A program made the translations under genes and the position numbers. From Clostridium sp. CAG:780 (GTDB taxonomy: Bacteria; Bacillota; Clostridia; TANB77; CAG-508): a DNA stretch of 64,000 bases. Shown piece by piece: positions 50,768-59,386 of this stretch. The stretch spans positions 88,102 to 152,101 of the forward strand of contig HF994458.1 in NCBI GenBank assembly GCA_000434195.1, written 5' to 3'. Within the stretch, counting starts at the first letter, position 1, and each line of letters starts with the position of its first letter. Under the pieces are notes generated by a model. It searched no databases. It saw nothing but the letters and a program-made list of their open reading frames with translations, and had not been told where the DNA came from.

Positions 50768-51451
50768 TTACTTTACAAGTTTTCTTCTTTTCATAACAAT
50801 CATTGTTAGTATTACAAACATTGTTGTTATTAGAAGCATCTGTATAGTTTGGGTTATTGAGAATACTCCTGATAAAAATGATGAAAACTTCGCCATTAGT
50901 GATAGACTCTCTAATCCACTTGTTACTGTTGGTGCAATCCATGTTAGTATAAATGCTGCTATTGTTATTACTCCAGCTACTATTTGATTTTCTGTTAAGC
51001 TTGACATGAACATTCCAAACGCTATATATGCCATTGATATTAGTAAGAATCCAAACATTGCCGTTAATGTTGCCGGTACATCCGGTGTTTTAAATACGCA
51101 TAAAATTCCGAAATATACAAATGTTAATAGTTCTGCAATTACTGTTACTAGTACTCCTGCAAAGAACTTTCCTAGTGTTATTTCCACCATACTTCTAGGA
51201 GATGTTATTAGTAGTTGCTCTGTTCCATTTTTCCTTTCTTCTGCAAACATTCTCATTGTTAGGAGTGGCATTAAGAATACAACTCCATACATTACAACAT
51301 ATCCAAAAACATATTGAAATGTTGATGCTCCTTGATATATTGTTGTTATATAGAATATTAAACTAAATATTGCTAGGAATAATCCTATAAATACATAGCC
51401 GATTGGCGTTAAAAAATACGATTTAAATTCTTTTTTTAATACTGCCCACAT
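50768..51451 (-). CDS. ABC-2 type transporter permease (GldF-like)
   Basis: 227 aa with six membrane helices. The N-terminus MWAVLKKEFKSYFLTPIGYVF and the segment RMFAEERKNGTEQLLITSP are hallmarks of GldF/NosY-type ABC-2 permeases. The ATG overlaps the last base of the ATPase stop, so translation is coupled. It forms the membrane channel with the ATPase upstream. Confidence 0.9.
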   Translation of the reverse strand: MWAVLKKEFKSYFLTPIGYVFIGLFLAIFSLIFYITTIYQGASTFQYVFGYVVMYGVVFLMPLLTMRMFAEERKNGTEQLLITSPRSMVEITLGKFFAGVLVTVIAELLTFVYFGILCVFKTPDVPATLTAMFGFLLISMAYIAFGMFMSSLTENQIVAGVITIAAFILTWIAPTVTSGLESLSLMAKFSSFLSGVFSITQTIQMLLITTMFVILTMIVMKRRKLVK

Positions 51452-52545
51452 TACTTATTTTCCCCCTTTTTGTTTTTTGCTTTTTTAGGAGTTTCCTTTT
51501 TCTCTGTTTTCACTTTACCTTTTTTATTTTCTTTCTTTTTTTCTTGTGACTTTTTCTTTTCTTCTATTTGCTTTTCCGCCTGTTCCTTTTGTTTCCTGTC
51601 TATTTCCTTAGTGCTAGTATCAACCAATGTTAAGAAAGCGTCTTCTAGCGATTTTTCTGCTTTCTTTAATTCAAATATTGTTATATAGTTTTTAGGCAAT
51701 ACGTCAAATAGTTGTTTACGCAAGTCAACATCGGCATTTGATTGAACCATGTATTGCTTAGTTCCGTCATCATTATCTTTTACTTGTTTACATTCAAGCA
51801 TTCCAGTAATTTGTTCTTTTATTTTTTCCATATTGTTGTTTTTATCTTCTACTGTTAATAATATTACGTTCTTCTCTTGAACCTTTTTCTCCAAATTTTT
51901 AGGAGTGTCTATTGCTACTATTCTTCCTTTATTTATAATGATAACTCTTTCACATATTTGGCTCACTTCTGACAATATATGTGAGCTTAATATTACAGTA
52001 TGGTCTTTTCCTAGTTTTTTTATAAGTTGTCTAATTTCCGTAATTTGTTTTGGGTCTAGTCCAACTGTTGGTTCGTCTAGTACAATCACTTCTGGATCTC
52101 CTATTAGTGCTCCTGCAAGACTTACCCTTTGCTTATAACCTCTTGATAGATTTCTAATAAGTTTGTTAGTCACCTCTAGAAGTCCTGTCTCTTCAAGGAC
52201 TTTTTCTACTTTTTCTTTCTTCTCTTTATGTTTTATTCCTTTTAGTTCTGCCATGTATGTTACAAATTCTCTTGGTGTTAAGTCTGTATATAATGGTACT
52301 CCCTCTGGCATATATCCTATTTGCCTTTTTGCTTTAGCAGATTTCTTCTGGACATCATAGCCGTTAACTTCTATTGTTCCTTCATTTGGTTCAATAAAAC
52401 CTGTTATCATATTCATTGTTGTACTTTTTCCAGCGCCATTTGGGCCTAAAAAGCCAACAATCTCTCCGTCTTTTACAGTAAAGCTGATATTATCAACTGC
52501 TGTAAATTTTCCGTACTTCTTTGTGACACCTTTAACTTCTATCAC
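51451..52545 (-). CDS. ABC transporter ATPase (GldA-like) with Lys-rich C-terminal tail
   Basis: 364 aa. Walker A is GPNGAGKST, the signature is LSRGYKQR, Walker B is VIVLDEPTVGLDP and the switch His is in SSHI. A regulatory domain of about 90 aa follows. The last roughly 55 residues are a low-complexity Lys/Glu tail that is unusual for the family. I start at the GTG at 52545, with GGAGG 8 nt upstream, instead of the TTG at 52560 that precedes this SD. It powers the GldF/GldG-like partners downstream. Confidence 0.92.
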   Translation of the reverse strand: MIEVKGVTKKYGKFTAVDNISFTVKDGEIVGFLGPNGAGKSTTMNMITGFIEPNEGTIEVNGYDVQKKSAKAKRQIGYMPEGVPLYTDLTPREFVTYMAELKGIKHKEKKEKVEKVLEETGLLEVTNKLIRNLSRGYKQRVSLAGALIGDPEVIVLDEPTVGLDPKQITEIRQLIKKLGKDHTVILSSHILSEVSQICERVIIINKGRIVAIDTPKNLEKKVQEKNVILLTVEDKNNNMEKIKEQITGMLECKQVKDNDDGTKQYMVQSNADVDLRKQLFDVLPKNYITIFELKKAEKSLEDAFLTLVDTSTKEIDRKQKEQAEKQIEEKKKSQEKKKENKKGKVKTEKKETPKKAKNKKGENK

Positions 52546-52586
52546 TTGTTTTTCCTCCAATCTATTATTTCCCTAAGTTTATATGT

Positions 52587-52615
52587 ACTATATCACTATA
52601 AAAATATTACTGCAA
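52587..52615 (-). promoter_or_regulatory. Promoter of the Gld-like ABC operon
   Basis: TTGCAG (52610-52615), a 17-nt spacer and TATAGT (52587-52592) on the minus strand, about 42 nt before the GTG start. Confidence 0.6.
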
Positions 52616-52692
52616 TATATTTTTTCTTATTTCACAAAATTTTCACAAACAGTTAACATTTTGTGCATTGTATGTGGAAAACCACAAAAATT

Positions 52693-52717
52693 GAGCCAAT
52701 AGTTTACCTATTAGCTC
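52693..52717 (-). terminator. Intrinsic terminator of the CmpB-like gene
   Basis: A 10-bp stem (52693-52702 with 52708-52717, one wobble), a 5-nt loop and T5 on the minus strand just past the stop at 52725. Confidence 0.85.
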
Positions 52718-52724
52718 TGCTTTT

Positions 52725-53438
52725 TTATTCATTTCCTTTTGGAATTATGGTTATTTTTAAATTTGGAAATATCTTTTCTATGTTTTCATTCGAAAATGCC
52801 TTGTTTTGGAATATCTCGATTGCTGTATTATTACTAATGTAATTTTTGCCTTCCATTTCTTCTTTCATTCTTATTTTGTATACTGTTATTCCCCAAAATG
52901 TTAATATTATTTCTAATGAAATTGCTATTGTTATTATTATATCTACAATTTTTATGATCTTATTTGGTTTTTTATCCAATATTTTGTCCAACCATTTTTG
53001 TACAAGTTCAATAATTATTACAGTTAGTATTCCCCAAAGTATTGATGTAAGGACGCAAGCTCTACTATTTAAGTTAAATTTTATTTCTGAATAGTTCCAG
53101 AATGTCGCTCCTAGTATTCCTTCAAACAAGAAGCTAATAGCATATTGTATCGCTGTTACCAGAACAGCTCCTAATATAAACAATTTTACTTTATGTCCTT
53201 TATATTTTTTTAATACTGCAATATCTATTCCTGCTACTATTCCATATATTATTGCCAAAGGTCCTAATATAAAGCCTTTCTTGGTTATCACAACCCCATA
53301 TATAAATTCTGCCAGTAAACCAACTATGCTAAAAATAATTACATACCATAAATATTTGTGAAAATTATTATTTTCTTCTTTTACTGTACTGGTAGTGATT
53401 TTCTCCTTTTTATTGGATTTTTCATTTTCTTTTTTCAT
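52725..53438 (-). CDS. Putative ABC-transporter type IV (CmpB-like) membrane protein
   Basis: 237 aa. A charged N-terminal tail is followed by five or six membrane helices. The motif EFIYGVVITKKGFILGPLAI and the later GATFWNYSE with NLNSRACVLTSILWG fit the putative ABC-transporter type IV family (PF06541). That family's transport role is only presumed, and no ATPase is adjacent. A single gene with its own terminator. SD GGAG lies 7 nt before the ATG. Confidence 0.75.
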   Translation of the reverse strand: MKKENEKSNKKEKITTSTVKEENNNFHKYLWYVIIFSIVGLLAEFIYGVVITKKGFILGPLAIIYGIVAGIDIAVLKKYKGHKVKLFILGAVLVTAIQYAISFLFEGILGATFWNYSEIKFNLNSRACVLTSILWGILTVIIIELVQKWLDKILDKKPNKIIKIVDIIITIAISLEIILTFWGITVYKIRMKEEMEGKNYISNNTAIEIFQNKAFSNENIEKIFPNLKITIIPKGNE

Positions 53439-53541
53439 TTGATATCTCCTAAAATTTATTATAATTTATTTATATTTTATACTAATTATAATATAATTTA
53501 CAATATTTTTTATTTTTTTGCAATGTTTTTTTGTTTTTTTA

Positions 53542-53570
53542 TTGACAAATTGCTTTTTGAGCATTATAAT
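53542..53570 (+). promoter_or_regulatory. Sigma-A promoter of tRNA-Arg
   Basis: Perfect TTGACA (53542-53547), a 17-nt spacer and perfect TATAAT (53565-53570), 19 nt before the tRNA. Confidence 0.93.
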
Positions 53571-53588
53571 AAATATTGCATTTGATTT

Positions 53589-53665
<77 letters not shown>

Positions 53666-53670
53666 AAGTA

Positions 53671-53701
53671 AAGAAGTATCTGTAAGAAACAGATACTTCT
53701 T
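53671..53701 (+). terminator. Terminator of tRNA-Arg
   Basis: A perfect 13-bp stem (53671-53683 with 53689-53701) with a 5-nt loop runs into a T tract. Confidence 0.93.
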
Positions 53702-53743
53702 TTTTGTTTAAATTTTAATTAGATTTGAAAAGAAATTTTCTTT

Positions 53744-55156
53744 TTATGCATTTAAAAATGCTTCATATGCTCTATGTGCTTGATATATATCGTATTTACT
53801 TGTTACTTCATATGGTGAATGCATTGATAATACTGGAATTCCGCAGTCCAATACTTCTACACCTTTATTTGCTAAAATGTAAGCAATCGTTCCTCCTCCG
53901 CCTACGTCTACTTTTCCAAGTTCAGCAACTTGATATGCAATGTTGTTGATTTCGAATACATTTCTAACATATGCAACAAACTCTGCATTTGCATCAGATC
54001 CTCCTGATTTTCCTCTTGCTCCCGTATATTTGTTTACACCAACACCTTTGTTTAAGAATGATGCATTGTTTAATTCTGATACTTGTGAATAGATTGGATC
54101 AAATCCTGCATCAACATCTGCTGATAGCATCTTAGAATTGCAGAACATTTTATCTAATAAGTTTGGTCTGTTTACTCCTAATTTGTTTAATATTTCTGAC
54201 ATAAATGTACTAAACACATTTGATTCCATTCCTGTATTTCCCATACTTCCTATTTCTTCTTTATCAGCAAATATGCATACTGCTGTTTTCTTAGGATTTT
54301 GTACATTTAACATTGCTGTCAATGAAGTATATACACAAACTTTGTCATCTTGTCCATATCCTACAACTAAGCTTTCATCAAATCCTAAGCTTCTGCATTT
54401 TAGTGCTGGAACTAGTTCTATTTCTGCACTTAAAAAGTCTTTTTCTACTATGCCATATTTTCTATTGATTATATTTAATATGTTTAGTTTTACTTTTTCT
54501 GAAGCTTTTTCGTCATTGTATGGAATGCTTCCTATTAATAGATTTAAATTCTCTCCTTCTATTCCATCTTTTAGTTTTTTCTCCATCTGGTCTTGCGCTA
54601 AGTGTGGTAATAAGTCTGTTATTGTAAATATTGGTTCGTCATCTTTTTCTCCAATATTTATTTCAACTTTTTCTCCATTTGTTTTTACTACTACACCATG
54701 TATTGATAAAGGAATTGCTGTCCATTGATATTTTTTTATTCCTCCATAGTAATGTGTTTTAAAATATGCAAATCCATGATCTTCATAAACTGGATTTGGT
54801 TTTAGGTCTAATCTTGGAGAGTCTGCATGTGATCCTACAATGTTAATTCCATTTTCTATATTTTCCTCTCCTATTACTGCTAAAAATAAGTTTTTACCTT
54901 TATTTATATAATAAACTTTATCTCCTGCTTTTAGAGTACTGTATTCTGAAATTTCTTTGTATCCGTTTTCTTTTGCTATCTCTGTAGCTCTTTTTACTAT
55001 TTCTCTTTCTGTTTTTGCTTCATTTAAGAATTTCATATATCCATCACAATAATTAAATATGTTTCTTCCTTCCTCTTCAGAAACACTTTCCCAACCATTC
55101 TTTTTATTATTGAATAGTTTCTCTCTTAGTTCTTCTCCTTGAGTTTTCTCTGACAT
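53744..55156 (-). CDS. M18 family aminopeptidase
   Basis: 470 aa. It is a dinuclear zinc, dodecameric-type aminopeptidase that clips N-terminal residues from peptides in the cytoplasm. Metal-site motifs are GSHADSPRLDLKP, ADKEEIGSMGNTGME and SADVDAGFDP; the C-terminal MHSPYE with its His is also present. The start is the ATG at 55156, with AAAGGG 9 nt upstream. The frame extends three codons further to a TTG that I think is not used. A single gene. Confidence 0.93.
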   Translation of the reverse strand: MSEKTQGEELREKLFNNKKNGWESVSEEEGRNIFNYCDGYMKFLNEAKTEREIVKRATEIAKENGYKEISEYSTLKAGDKVYYINKGKNLFLAVIGEENIENGINIVGSHADSPRLDLKPNPVYEDHGFAYFKTHYYGGIKKYQWTAIPLSIHGVVVKTNGEKVEINIGEKDDEPIFTITDLLPHLAQDQMEKKLKDGIEGENLNLLIGSIPYNDEKASEKVKLNILNIINRKYGIVEKDFLSAEIELVPALKCRSLGFDESLVVGYGQDDKVCVYTSLTAMLNVQNPKKTAVCIFADKEEIGSMGNTGMESNVFSTFMSEILNKLGVNRPNLLDKMFCNSKMLSADVDAGFDPIYSQVSELNNASFLNKGVGVNKYTGARGKSGGSDANAEFVAYVRNVFEINNIAYQVAELGKVDVGGGGTIAYILANKGVEVLDCGIPVLSMHSPYEVTSKYDIYQAHRAYEAFLNA

Positions 55157-55322
55157 TTTTATCAACCCTTTCTTAACTTTTTTGATAGTATATCATTATA
55201 TTGTTATTTTTTCTAGTTATTATAAACAAATTTATAATATTTATTTATTATTTTGAATATTATTTACAAAATATATTTTTTGTAGTTTAATATATTTATC
55301 TTAAAATCGGAGATTTATACAA

Positions 55323-56981
55323 ATGAGCAAACAAACTAACATTCAAACCAAAGATGAAGAAATAATCGAGGAACAACAAATTTTTAATGATGCTGAGGAA
55401 ATTATAACTTCGGCTTGTAAAGATATAGAACATCAAAAGAAGTTAAAGTCATTTTTACTTCTTTTAATTCCGCTGTTTATTTTTGCCATTCTAGTCGGGA
55501 TTTTATCTACAGTTTTTGCTTTGATAAATAGAGATAATGAAACTATTTTTAGTGGTATTTCAGTTCAAGGAATCGATGTTTCTAATTTAACTATTGATGA
55601 AGCTAAAAAGAAGGTTTCTTCTATTATTGGCAATCACATCTCAGAAGAGATTTCTTTACAGCATAACGATTTTCAGACAGTCATTCTTCCAGAGCAGTTT
55701 GGAGTTAGCTTTGACGTTGACAGTGCTGTTGAACAAGCTTATTCTATTGGAAAATCTGACAGTTTAATTAAAAATAATTACACTATATTATCATTATTGC
55801 TTAAAAATTATAATATCTCGCCAAGTATTAATTATGACGAGGATTTACTAAATTCTCTTATAGATAGTATCAACGCTCAACTACCGGACAGAGTTGTTAA
55901 TTCTGGATATTCTATTGATGGAACTAATTTAATTATCACTTCCGGAAAAGACGGAATTTTAATTTCAAGTTCTGATTTAAAAGACGAAATATTATCCTTC
56001 CTTAATGACATCAGTTCAAAGAATGAAACAATTAATATTCCTGTAAATAATGTTGGTGCAGAACCTATAAACTTAGATGCTATTTATAAAGATATATTTA
56101 AGTTGCCTGTTGATGCATCTTACACAACCAACCCATATGTTGTGTATCCTTCTTCTAACGGACTTGACTTTGCGATTTCTATGGAGGAAGCAAAAGCTAT
56201 AATTTCTAATCAACAAGACGAATATACTATACCGTTGAAAATAACATATCCTAACGTTACTACTAACCAAATTGGTAATGAGGCTTTTCCTGACCTGTTA
56301 TCACAATTCTCTACTTCTTTTACTAGCAGTGGTTACAACAGATCTAATAACATTATTTTGTCATCAGCAAAGTTAAATGGCCTTGTTTTAATGCCTGGCG
56401 AAGAATTTTCTTATAATCAGGCAGTTGGTCAAAGAACAAGGGCTGCTGGTTTTAGGGAAGCTGGGGCTTACTCTAATGGAAAAGTTGTCCAAGAAGTTGG
56501 TGGTGGTATCTGCCAGGTTTCATCAACTTTATATAATGCAGTATTATATGCAAACTTAGAGATTGTAGAAAGAACAAACCATTATTTCAATCCCGGATAT
56601 GTTAAGGCTGGATTAGATGCTACTGTTTCTTGGGGTGGTCCTGATTTCAGATTTAGAAACAACAGAAACTACCCTATTAGAATTGTTACAGACACTTCTG
56701 GCAAGAAATTAAAGGTATATATATATGGTCTAAAAACAGATGATGATTGCACAGTTGTTCTTGATCCTAGATATATTTCTTCTGTTCCATACAAGACAAC
56801 TTATCAAAAAGATCCTTCTTTAGCTACTGGAGAAACGCGTGTTATCTCAAGCGGTTCTAACGGTTGCAAAACTGCAACATATAAATATGTATATGATAAA
56901 AACGGAACTTTGATTTCTTCCGAGTGTATATCACGAGATACTTACAGTCCTCATAACAAAGTAGTCGCAGTAGGCCCATAA
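55323..56981 (+). CDS. VanW family protein with peptidoglycan-binding-like N-terminal domains
   Basis: 552 aa. An acidic cytoplasmic tail and one membrane helix (about residues 40-65) are followed by two putative peptidoglycan-binding type 4 repeats (about 80-320). The VanW domain follows (GLVLMPGEEFSYNQAVGQRT, VGGGICQVSSTLYNAVL, NHYFNPGYVKAGLDATV). VanW is associated with vancomycin-resistance clusters, but in Clostridia it is usually a chromosomal cell-wall protein of unsettled role; no van genes are nearby. GGAG lies 10 nt before the ATG. Confidence 0.9.
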   Translation: MSKQTNIQTKDEEIIEEQQIFNDAEEIITSACKDIEHQKKLKSFLLLLIPLFIFAILVGILSTVFALINRDNETIFSGISVQGIDVSNLTIDEAKKKVSSIIGNHISEEISLQHNDFQTVILPEQFGVSFDVDSAVEQAYSIGKSDSLIKNNYTILSLLLKNYNISPSINYDEDLLNSLIDSINAQLPDRVVNSGYSIDGTNLIITSGKDGILISSSDLKDEILSFLNDISSKNETINIPVNNVGAEPINLDAIYKDIFKLPVDASYTTNPYVVYPSSNGLDFAISMEEAKAIISNQQDEYTIPLKITYPNVTTNQIGNEAFPDLLSQFSTSFTSSGYNRSNNIILSSAKLNGLVLMPGEEFSYNQAVGQRTRAAGFREAGAYSNGKVVQEVGGGICQVSSTLYNAVLYANLEIVERTNHYFNPGYVKAGLDATVSWGGPDFRFRNNRNYPIRIVTDTSGKKLKVYIYGLKTDDDCTVVLDPRYISSVPYKTTYQKDPSLATGETRVISSGSNGCKTATYKYVYDKNGTLISSECISRDTYSPHNKVVAVGP

Positions 56982-56988
56982 TTATAAG

Positions 56989-57016
56989 AACAGAAATGAG
57001 CAATTTCATTTCTGTT
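56989..57016. terminator. Terminator after the VanW gene
   Basis: An 11-bp stem (56989-56999 with 57006-57016) runs into a T tract on the plus strand. It lies between converging genes and may also serve the recombinase with a weaker T run. Confidence 0.85.
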
Positions 57017-57023
57017 TTTATTT

Positions 57024-57941
57024 TTATAGTCTGTCAATAAATTTCTTTTTTATTTCATATGACGAATGTACGTAAATTGATAATGTTATACTAATATTAG
57101 AATGCCCTAATATTTCGCTTAACGATTTTACATCCATTCCCACTCTTATGCATCTTGTTGCAAAAGTGTGCCTTAAACAATGATAATTTTTGTACTGAAG
57201 TCTGCATTCTCTGAGCACTTTTTTGTATGTATATCTGTATCCAATTGGTTCAACAGATCTATCTGGTCTGCCAGTTAATATGTAATCATCATTTTCATAA
57301 TATCTTTTCATTTCTTTTAATTTTGCAAACAGCTCCCTTGCAATCGGAATTTTTCTAATTGACTGTTTTGTCTTAGGATTTGTGATTACAACCTTCGTAT
57401 CATCCTTATCAACATACACTCTTTGCAATGTATGTGTTATATTAATTAACTTGTTTTCAAAATCTATGTCTGACCATTTTAATGCACATGTTTCCCCTAT
57501 TCTCAAGCCTGCATATAGACTTATATATATTCCCAGTTCTTTGATATCTTGCGATCTATTAAGATGTCTTTCTAGTTTTAGTCTTTCTCTGTCAGTAAAT
57601 ATTTCTATTTCCTTCGGATCTACCAAGGGTAATGTCATTAAATCCAATTTAAAGTCAAAATCATATTTCCTTTCTGCATATCTTAAAATTGATTTTAAAA
57701 TTACTCCTATCTTCCTTGTTGTTTTGTTTGCCAACTTGCTTTGCAATTCCTCCACAAATTGATTAAAATTATAGTCAACGAAGAACTCTAATGTTTTTCC
57801 ATAAAAGCGTCTCTTCAAAAATCTGTCTATTGAAAATTTGTAGTTTGAATATGTCGATTCTTTAATCCTTGGTTTTTTGTACGATAACCACTCCTCACAT
57901 AATTGATCAAATAAAATTGAATTTTTTAGTCCTTTTTCCAT
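57024..57941 (-). CDS. Tyrosine recombinase / phage-type integrase
   Basis: 305 aa. An N-terminal SAM-like arm domain (about residues 10-100) precedes the catalytic domain. All key residues are visible: Arg147 in AGLRIGE, His254 and Arg257 in HCLRHTF, His280 in LGHSNI and nucleophile Tyr290 in SIYVHS. It resembles integrases of small integrative elements. No excisionase, relaxase or phage gene is nearby, so it may be a remnant or may serve the accessory segment up to 62.2 kb. An ATG start with a GGAG-type SD. Confidence 0.93.
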   Translation of the reverse strand: MEKGLKNSILFDQLCEEWLSYKKPRIKESTYSNYKFSIDRFLKRRFYGKTLEFFVDYNFNQFVEELQSKLANKTTRKIGVILKSILRYAERKYDFDFKLDLMTLPLVDPKEIEIFTDRERLKLERHLNRSQDIKELGIYISLYAGLRIGETCALKWSDIDFENKLINITHTLQRVYVDKDDTKVVITNPKTKQSIRKIPIARELFAKLKEMKRYYENDDYILTGRPDRSVEPIGYRYTYKKVLRECRLQYKNYHCLRHTFATRCIRVGMDVKSLSEILGHSNISITLSIYVHSSYEIKKKFIDRL

Positions 57942-58099
57942 TGCGTATCTTTCTCCTTCCCTTTGTTATGTTATTATATTGTACAATATTCAAAACACAA
58001 TGTTTTATTTTTTTGAAAAATTTTTTATTTTTCTTTGTACATTATAAATCTTTTTTGACTTCAAGGTAAAAGTCTACAGTATTTTATTCCAAAAAAAAA

Positions 58100-58119
58100 A
58101 TAGTAGCATAAACTACTAT
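58100..58119 (-). terminator. Intrinsic terminator after the remnant ORF
   Basis: A perfect 7-bp stem (58100-58106 with 58113-58119) with a 6-nt loop is followed by nine or ten T on the minus strand. Confidence 0.8.
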
Positions 58120-58146
58120 CTCTTTTTAGTTCTCACATATTAAATA

Positions 58147-58255
58147 TTATCTATACTCTTCTTCATGTTGTTGTTGGATTTTTTCCTTTGTTCTACCTAA
58201 TCTTTGAATAATTTGCTCGATGTCTTTTCTGCTTTTTGAATTCCTTTTCTGTCAT
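58147..58255 (-). pseudogene. Short ORF with one-base frameshift (MTEKEFKK...)
   Basis: The ATG at 58255 follows the RNA-like element. As written it stops after 20 codons. Removing one A from the AAAA run near 58224 gives an uninterrupted 35-aa peptide, MTEKEFKKQKDIEQIIQRLG and on to a stop at 58147, just before a terminator. Its start resembles MTEKGFEK of the ORF at 59347. No SD is evident. It could be a decayed small gene or chance coding. Confidence 0.4.
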
Positions 58256-58294
58256 ATTAAAAGAGATTAGCTTTGCTAATCTCCACTTTGGTGC
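58238..58294. repeat. 57-bp direct repeat, copy 1
   Basis: Matches 59330-59386 with three transitions in 57 bp. It includes the hairpin stem 58262-58270/58275-58283 and the ATG of the remnant ORF. Confidence 0.9.
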
Positions 58295-58350
58295 GAGTGT
58301 CGTAGTAATCTACAACTTTCTTACAAAGACGATTGATATAAGAATCAATC
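58256..58350 (-). ncRNA. Candidate structured RNA, copy 1
   Basis: Read on the minus strand: a 7-bp hairpin (58331-58337 with 58344-58350), a conserved single-stranded patch, a small hairpin around 58301-58316, then a 9-bp terminator-like hairpin followed by TTTTAAT. Copy 2 keeps the order while the first hairpin differs in sequence but not in pairing. An extended -10 (TGTTATAAT) lies just upstream. Confidence 0.5.
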
Positions 58351-58388
58351 TCTAATCAATTATAACACATTTTGTTATTAACTTAATA

Positions 58389-59063
58389 TTAAATTAATCC
58401 CAATAAAAATAATATAGCAGTTAATGATAAACTAATAGCTAAAATTATAAATATAGTTTTGTGATTTTCTTTCTTTTCTAATTTTTGATTTTTAATTTTG
58501 CTTAAATCATATTTATCTTTTAATGTAACATTGTTAGAATCTTGTATTGTTTCGGGAATATTTATTAATGAACTTAGAAAAATTAAGTACTCATCTTTTC
58601 CTTGCTGATTAACTAATATGGGTGTTTCATTATTTGATTTAAGTTCTCCAGTAACTAAACCAGAAGCAATATCAACGGTCCCTTCTTTCTGTGTATAAGA
58701 CTTAAATGAAAGTGGATTTTCTTGACCAAATACGGATAACCAAGTTTCAATTATCATATTTTGACCATCTCTATAATGATTAAATCCAAATCTAAACATC
58801 AAATCTCCTATATAATATTTTAAAATCCTTCCATTATTTTTCTTCTTATATGAAGAAAATTTATTGGATTCAAGCCATTCATTTACAAATCTCTCATAAT
58901 AATCATAACCTTTATCAGTTGTATCAATGATAAACTTTGTTCTTTCTCCTACACCTGCTTTTTGCATTTTTATTTGTGGAACTAATAATAACTTAACACA
59001 CCATATTGTAAATATTATAACACTTAAAATACAAATTCCAGTAAAAATATAAACTCCTAACAT
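58389..59063 (-). CDS. Unknown protein with N- and C-terminal membrane helices
   Basis: 224 aa. A first membrane helix at about residues 5-27 and a second at about 203-223 enclose a soluble domain. Within it is a tract GYDYYERFVNEWLESNKF, then a Gly-Asp-Leu-Met-Phe-Arg-Phe segment and a Ser/Thr-rich turn. I do not recognise the family. It lies between the two copies of the 57-bp repeat and the RNA-like element, so it may have moved as cargo with them. Base composition is like its neighbours. Confidence 0.75.
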   Translation of the reverse strand: MLGVYIFTGICILSVIIFTIWCVKLLLVPQIKMQKAGVGERTKFIIDTTDKGYDYYERFVNEWLESNKFSSYKKKNNGRILKYYIGDLMFRFGFNHYRDGQNMIIETWLSVFGQENPLSFKSYTQKEGTVDIASGLVTGELKSNNETPILVNQQGKDEYLIFLSSLINIPETIQDSNNVTLKDKYDLSKIKNQKLEKKENHKTIFIILAISLSLTAILFLLGLI

Positions 59064-59089
59064 TATACTATTACCACCTTTCTGTTAAA

Positions 59090-59347
59090 TTATAACATAT
59101 AACAAATTATATTTTCAACAAAATATTTTTTTATTTTTTCTAACTCTGATAATTTTATCTTTTTAGATAAGTTTGAGATATACACATCATTTGAATAATT
59201 AAAGGATTGATTTTCGTATCCGTCTGTTCGTTTTAGTTCGAACAGATACGTCATCTGGTGCAGCTGAAGGGATTCGCGAGCCGCGTCGGAAAAAATGTCC
59301 ACCCGGACATTTTTCTTTTCCTCCTTTTCGAATCCCTTTTCTGTCAT
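59090..59347 (-). CDS. Small hypothetical ORF starting inside the repeat
   Basis: 85 aa beginning MTEKGFEKEEKKN at 59347. The first 30 codons are formed by two nested inverted repeats of higher GC than the surroundings, so this part may be structure rather than coding. The later part (YLFELKRTDGYENQSF, then YISNLSKKIKLSELEKIKKYF) looks protein-like and may be the tail of an older gene. No SD is evident. I give it low weight. Confidence 0.35.
   Translation of the reverse strand: MTEKGFEKEEKKNVRVDIFSDAARESLQLHQMTYLFELKRTDGYENQSFNYSNDVYISNLSKKIKLSELEKIKKYFVENIICYML
59215..59338. repeat. Cluster of GC-richer inverted repeats
   Basis: Hairpin one pairs 59215-59220 with 59245-59250 and 59225-59230 with 59239-59244. 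Hairpin two pairs 59267-59276 with 59329-59338 and, inside it, 59291-59300 with 59305-59314. The composition differs clearly from the AT-rich flanks, which suggests imported DNA or the end of a mobile element. Confidence 0.7.
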
Positions 59348-59386
59348 ATTAAAAGAGATTAGCTTTGCTAATCTCTACTCTGGTGC
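59330..59386. repeat. 57-bp direct repeat, copy 2
   Basis: Partner of 58238-58294 at a distance of 1092 bp, with three transitions. It contains the perfect 10-bp hairpin 59354-59363/59367-59376. Confidence 0.9.

Larger units (their letters stand above)
57942..58388. other. Spacer between recombinase and unknown gene, with remnant ORF and RNA-like element
   Basis: No full gene. It holds, on the minus strand, a structured RNA-like element (58256-58350), a short broken ORF (58147-58255) and a terminator (58100-58119). The rest is AT-rich. Confidence 0.6.

Noticed and set aside
50757..50942. A 61-aa minus-strand frame overlapping the ABC permease
   Set aside because: It overlaps the permease gene in another frame, has low-complexity Asn/Cys content and no SD.
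55323..56981. VanW as evidence of a vancomycin-resistance cluster
   Set aside because: No vanA/B-type ligase, vanH, vanX or VanRS genes are nearby; lone VanW proteins are common in Clostridia.
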